From: Crossaster papposus
Lineage: Eukaryota; Echinodermata; Asteroidea; Velatida; Solasteridae
DNA: 64,000 nucleotides
Direction: 5' to 3'
NCBI GenBank assembly: GCA_037893245.1
Contig: JBAIAA010001143.1
Coordinates: 241,001 to 305,000 of the forward strand
Position 1 is the stretch's first letter. Every line of letters starts with the position of its first letter. A program made the position numbers and the translations under genes. Shown in pieces: positions 63,895 to 64,000 of the stretch. Under the pieces are notes generated by a model, which was not told where the DNA came from, ran no database searches, and saw only the letters and a program-made list of their open reading frames with translations.

Positions 63895-64000
63895 CCAGTT
63901 CGCGCCGGGATTATTTTATCATCACCGAGCTGAGGCGCTGGATTATTTTTAACAAAACTTTATCTGAGGCGGGTTCAGGCCGATGGTACCGAAAAGCACA
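63895..64000. mobile_element. TTAA-type MITE, family 2, partial inverted copy
   Basis: TTAA at 63891-63894, then ccagttcgcgccgg and a body that is the reverse complement of the right half of 50801-51034. It is cut by the window end. Confidence 0.8.

Overview
The window is eukaryotic. It has large AT-rich introns with GT-AG ends, many interspersed transposable elements, and one long multi-exon gene for an extracellular immunoglobulin (Ig) superfamily protein. The mix of a Ngaro-like tyrosine-recombinase retrotransposon, CR1-like and RTE-like LINEs, tRNA-derived SINEs, many short TIR elements and a CUB/Ig/fibronectin-III gene suggests a marine invertebrate deuterostome, such as an echinoderm, hemichordate or amphioxus. 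No species marker is visible, so this is an inference.

Layout. (1) Positions 1 to about 10364, minus strand: a roughly 10 kb DIRS/Ngaro-type retroelement. It has a gag-like ORF1 that I can split into three phase-matched exons (9639-9613, 9082-8663, 5822-5310), a frameshifted reverse transcriptase/RNase H ORF that ends in an SGNH-hydrolase-like domain, and an apparently intact tyrosine recombinase. A 63-bp terminal direct repeat lies at 10302-10364 and 91-153. The second ORF1 intron holds a 366-bp tandem repeat. (2) Positions 10365 to about 14360: non-coding DNA with palindromic MITEs and a 611-bp non-autonomous hAT element built of GAGTC repeats. (3) Positions 14430 to beyond 64000, plus strand: a gene with 26 recognisable exons in the window (about 2,630 codons). 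All of its introns are phase 1. The order is signal peptide, cysteine-free CUB, an alternating array of two related C2-like Ig types (A and B), one further Ig (C), and then a repeating cassette of four domains: D (cysteine-rich Ig), E (Ig), F (Ig) and FN3. Five cassette units are visible. Unit 1 is D-E-F-FN3, unit 2 is E-F-FN3, unit 3 is D-E-F, unit 4 is D-E-F-FN3, and unit 5 is D-E-F and continues past the window. Units 3 to 5 are near-identical, introns included, which indicates recent segmental duplication.

The introns of the Ig gene hold three sizeable LINE copies (a degenerate one at 31.4-33.9 kb, an RTE-like ORF at 41-43 kb, a CR1-like ORF at 60.2-62.7 kb), older RT fragments, tRNA-derived SINEs, TTAA-flanked MITEs, a TTA-flanked PIF/Harbinger-like element and minisatellites. 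Because the cassettes are paralogous, several insertions can be read against an uninterrupted empty site in a sister unit, which gives a relative history of the locus.

The Ig gene product probably enters the secretory pathway and acts as a secreted or membrane adhesion/recognition protein. No transmembrane segment or stop codon falls inside the window, so its final topology is unknown.
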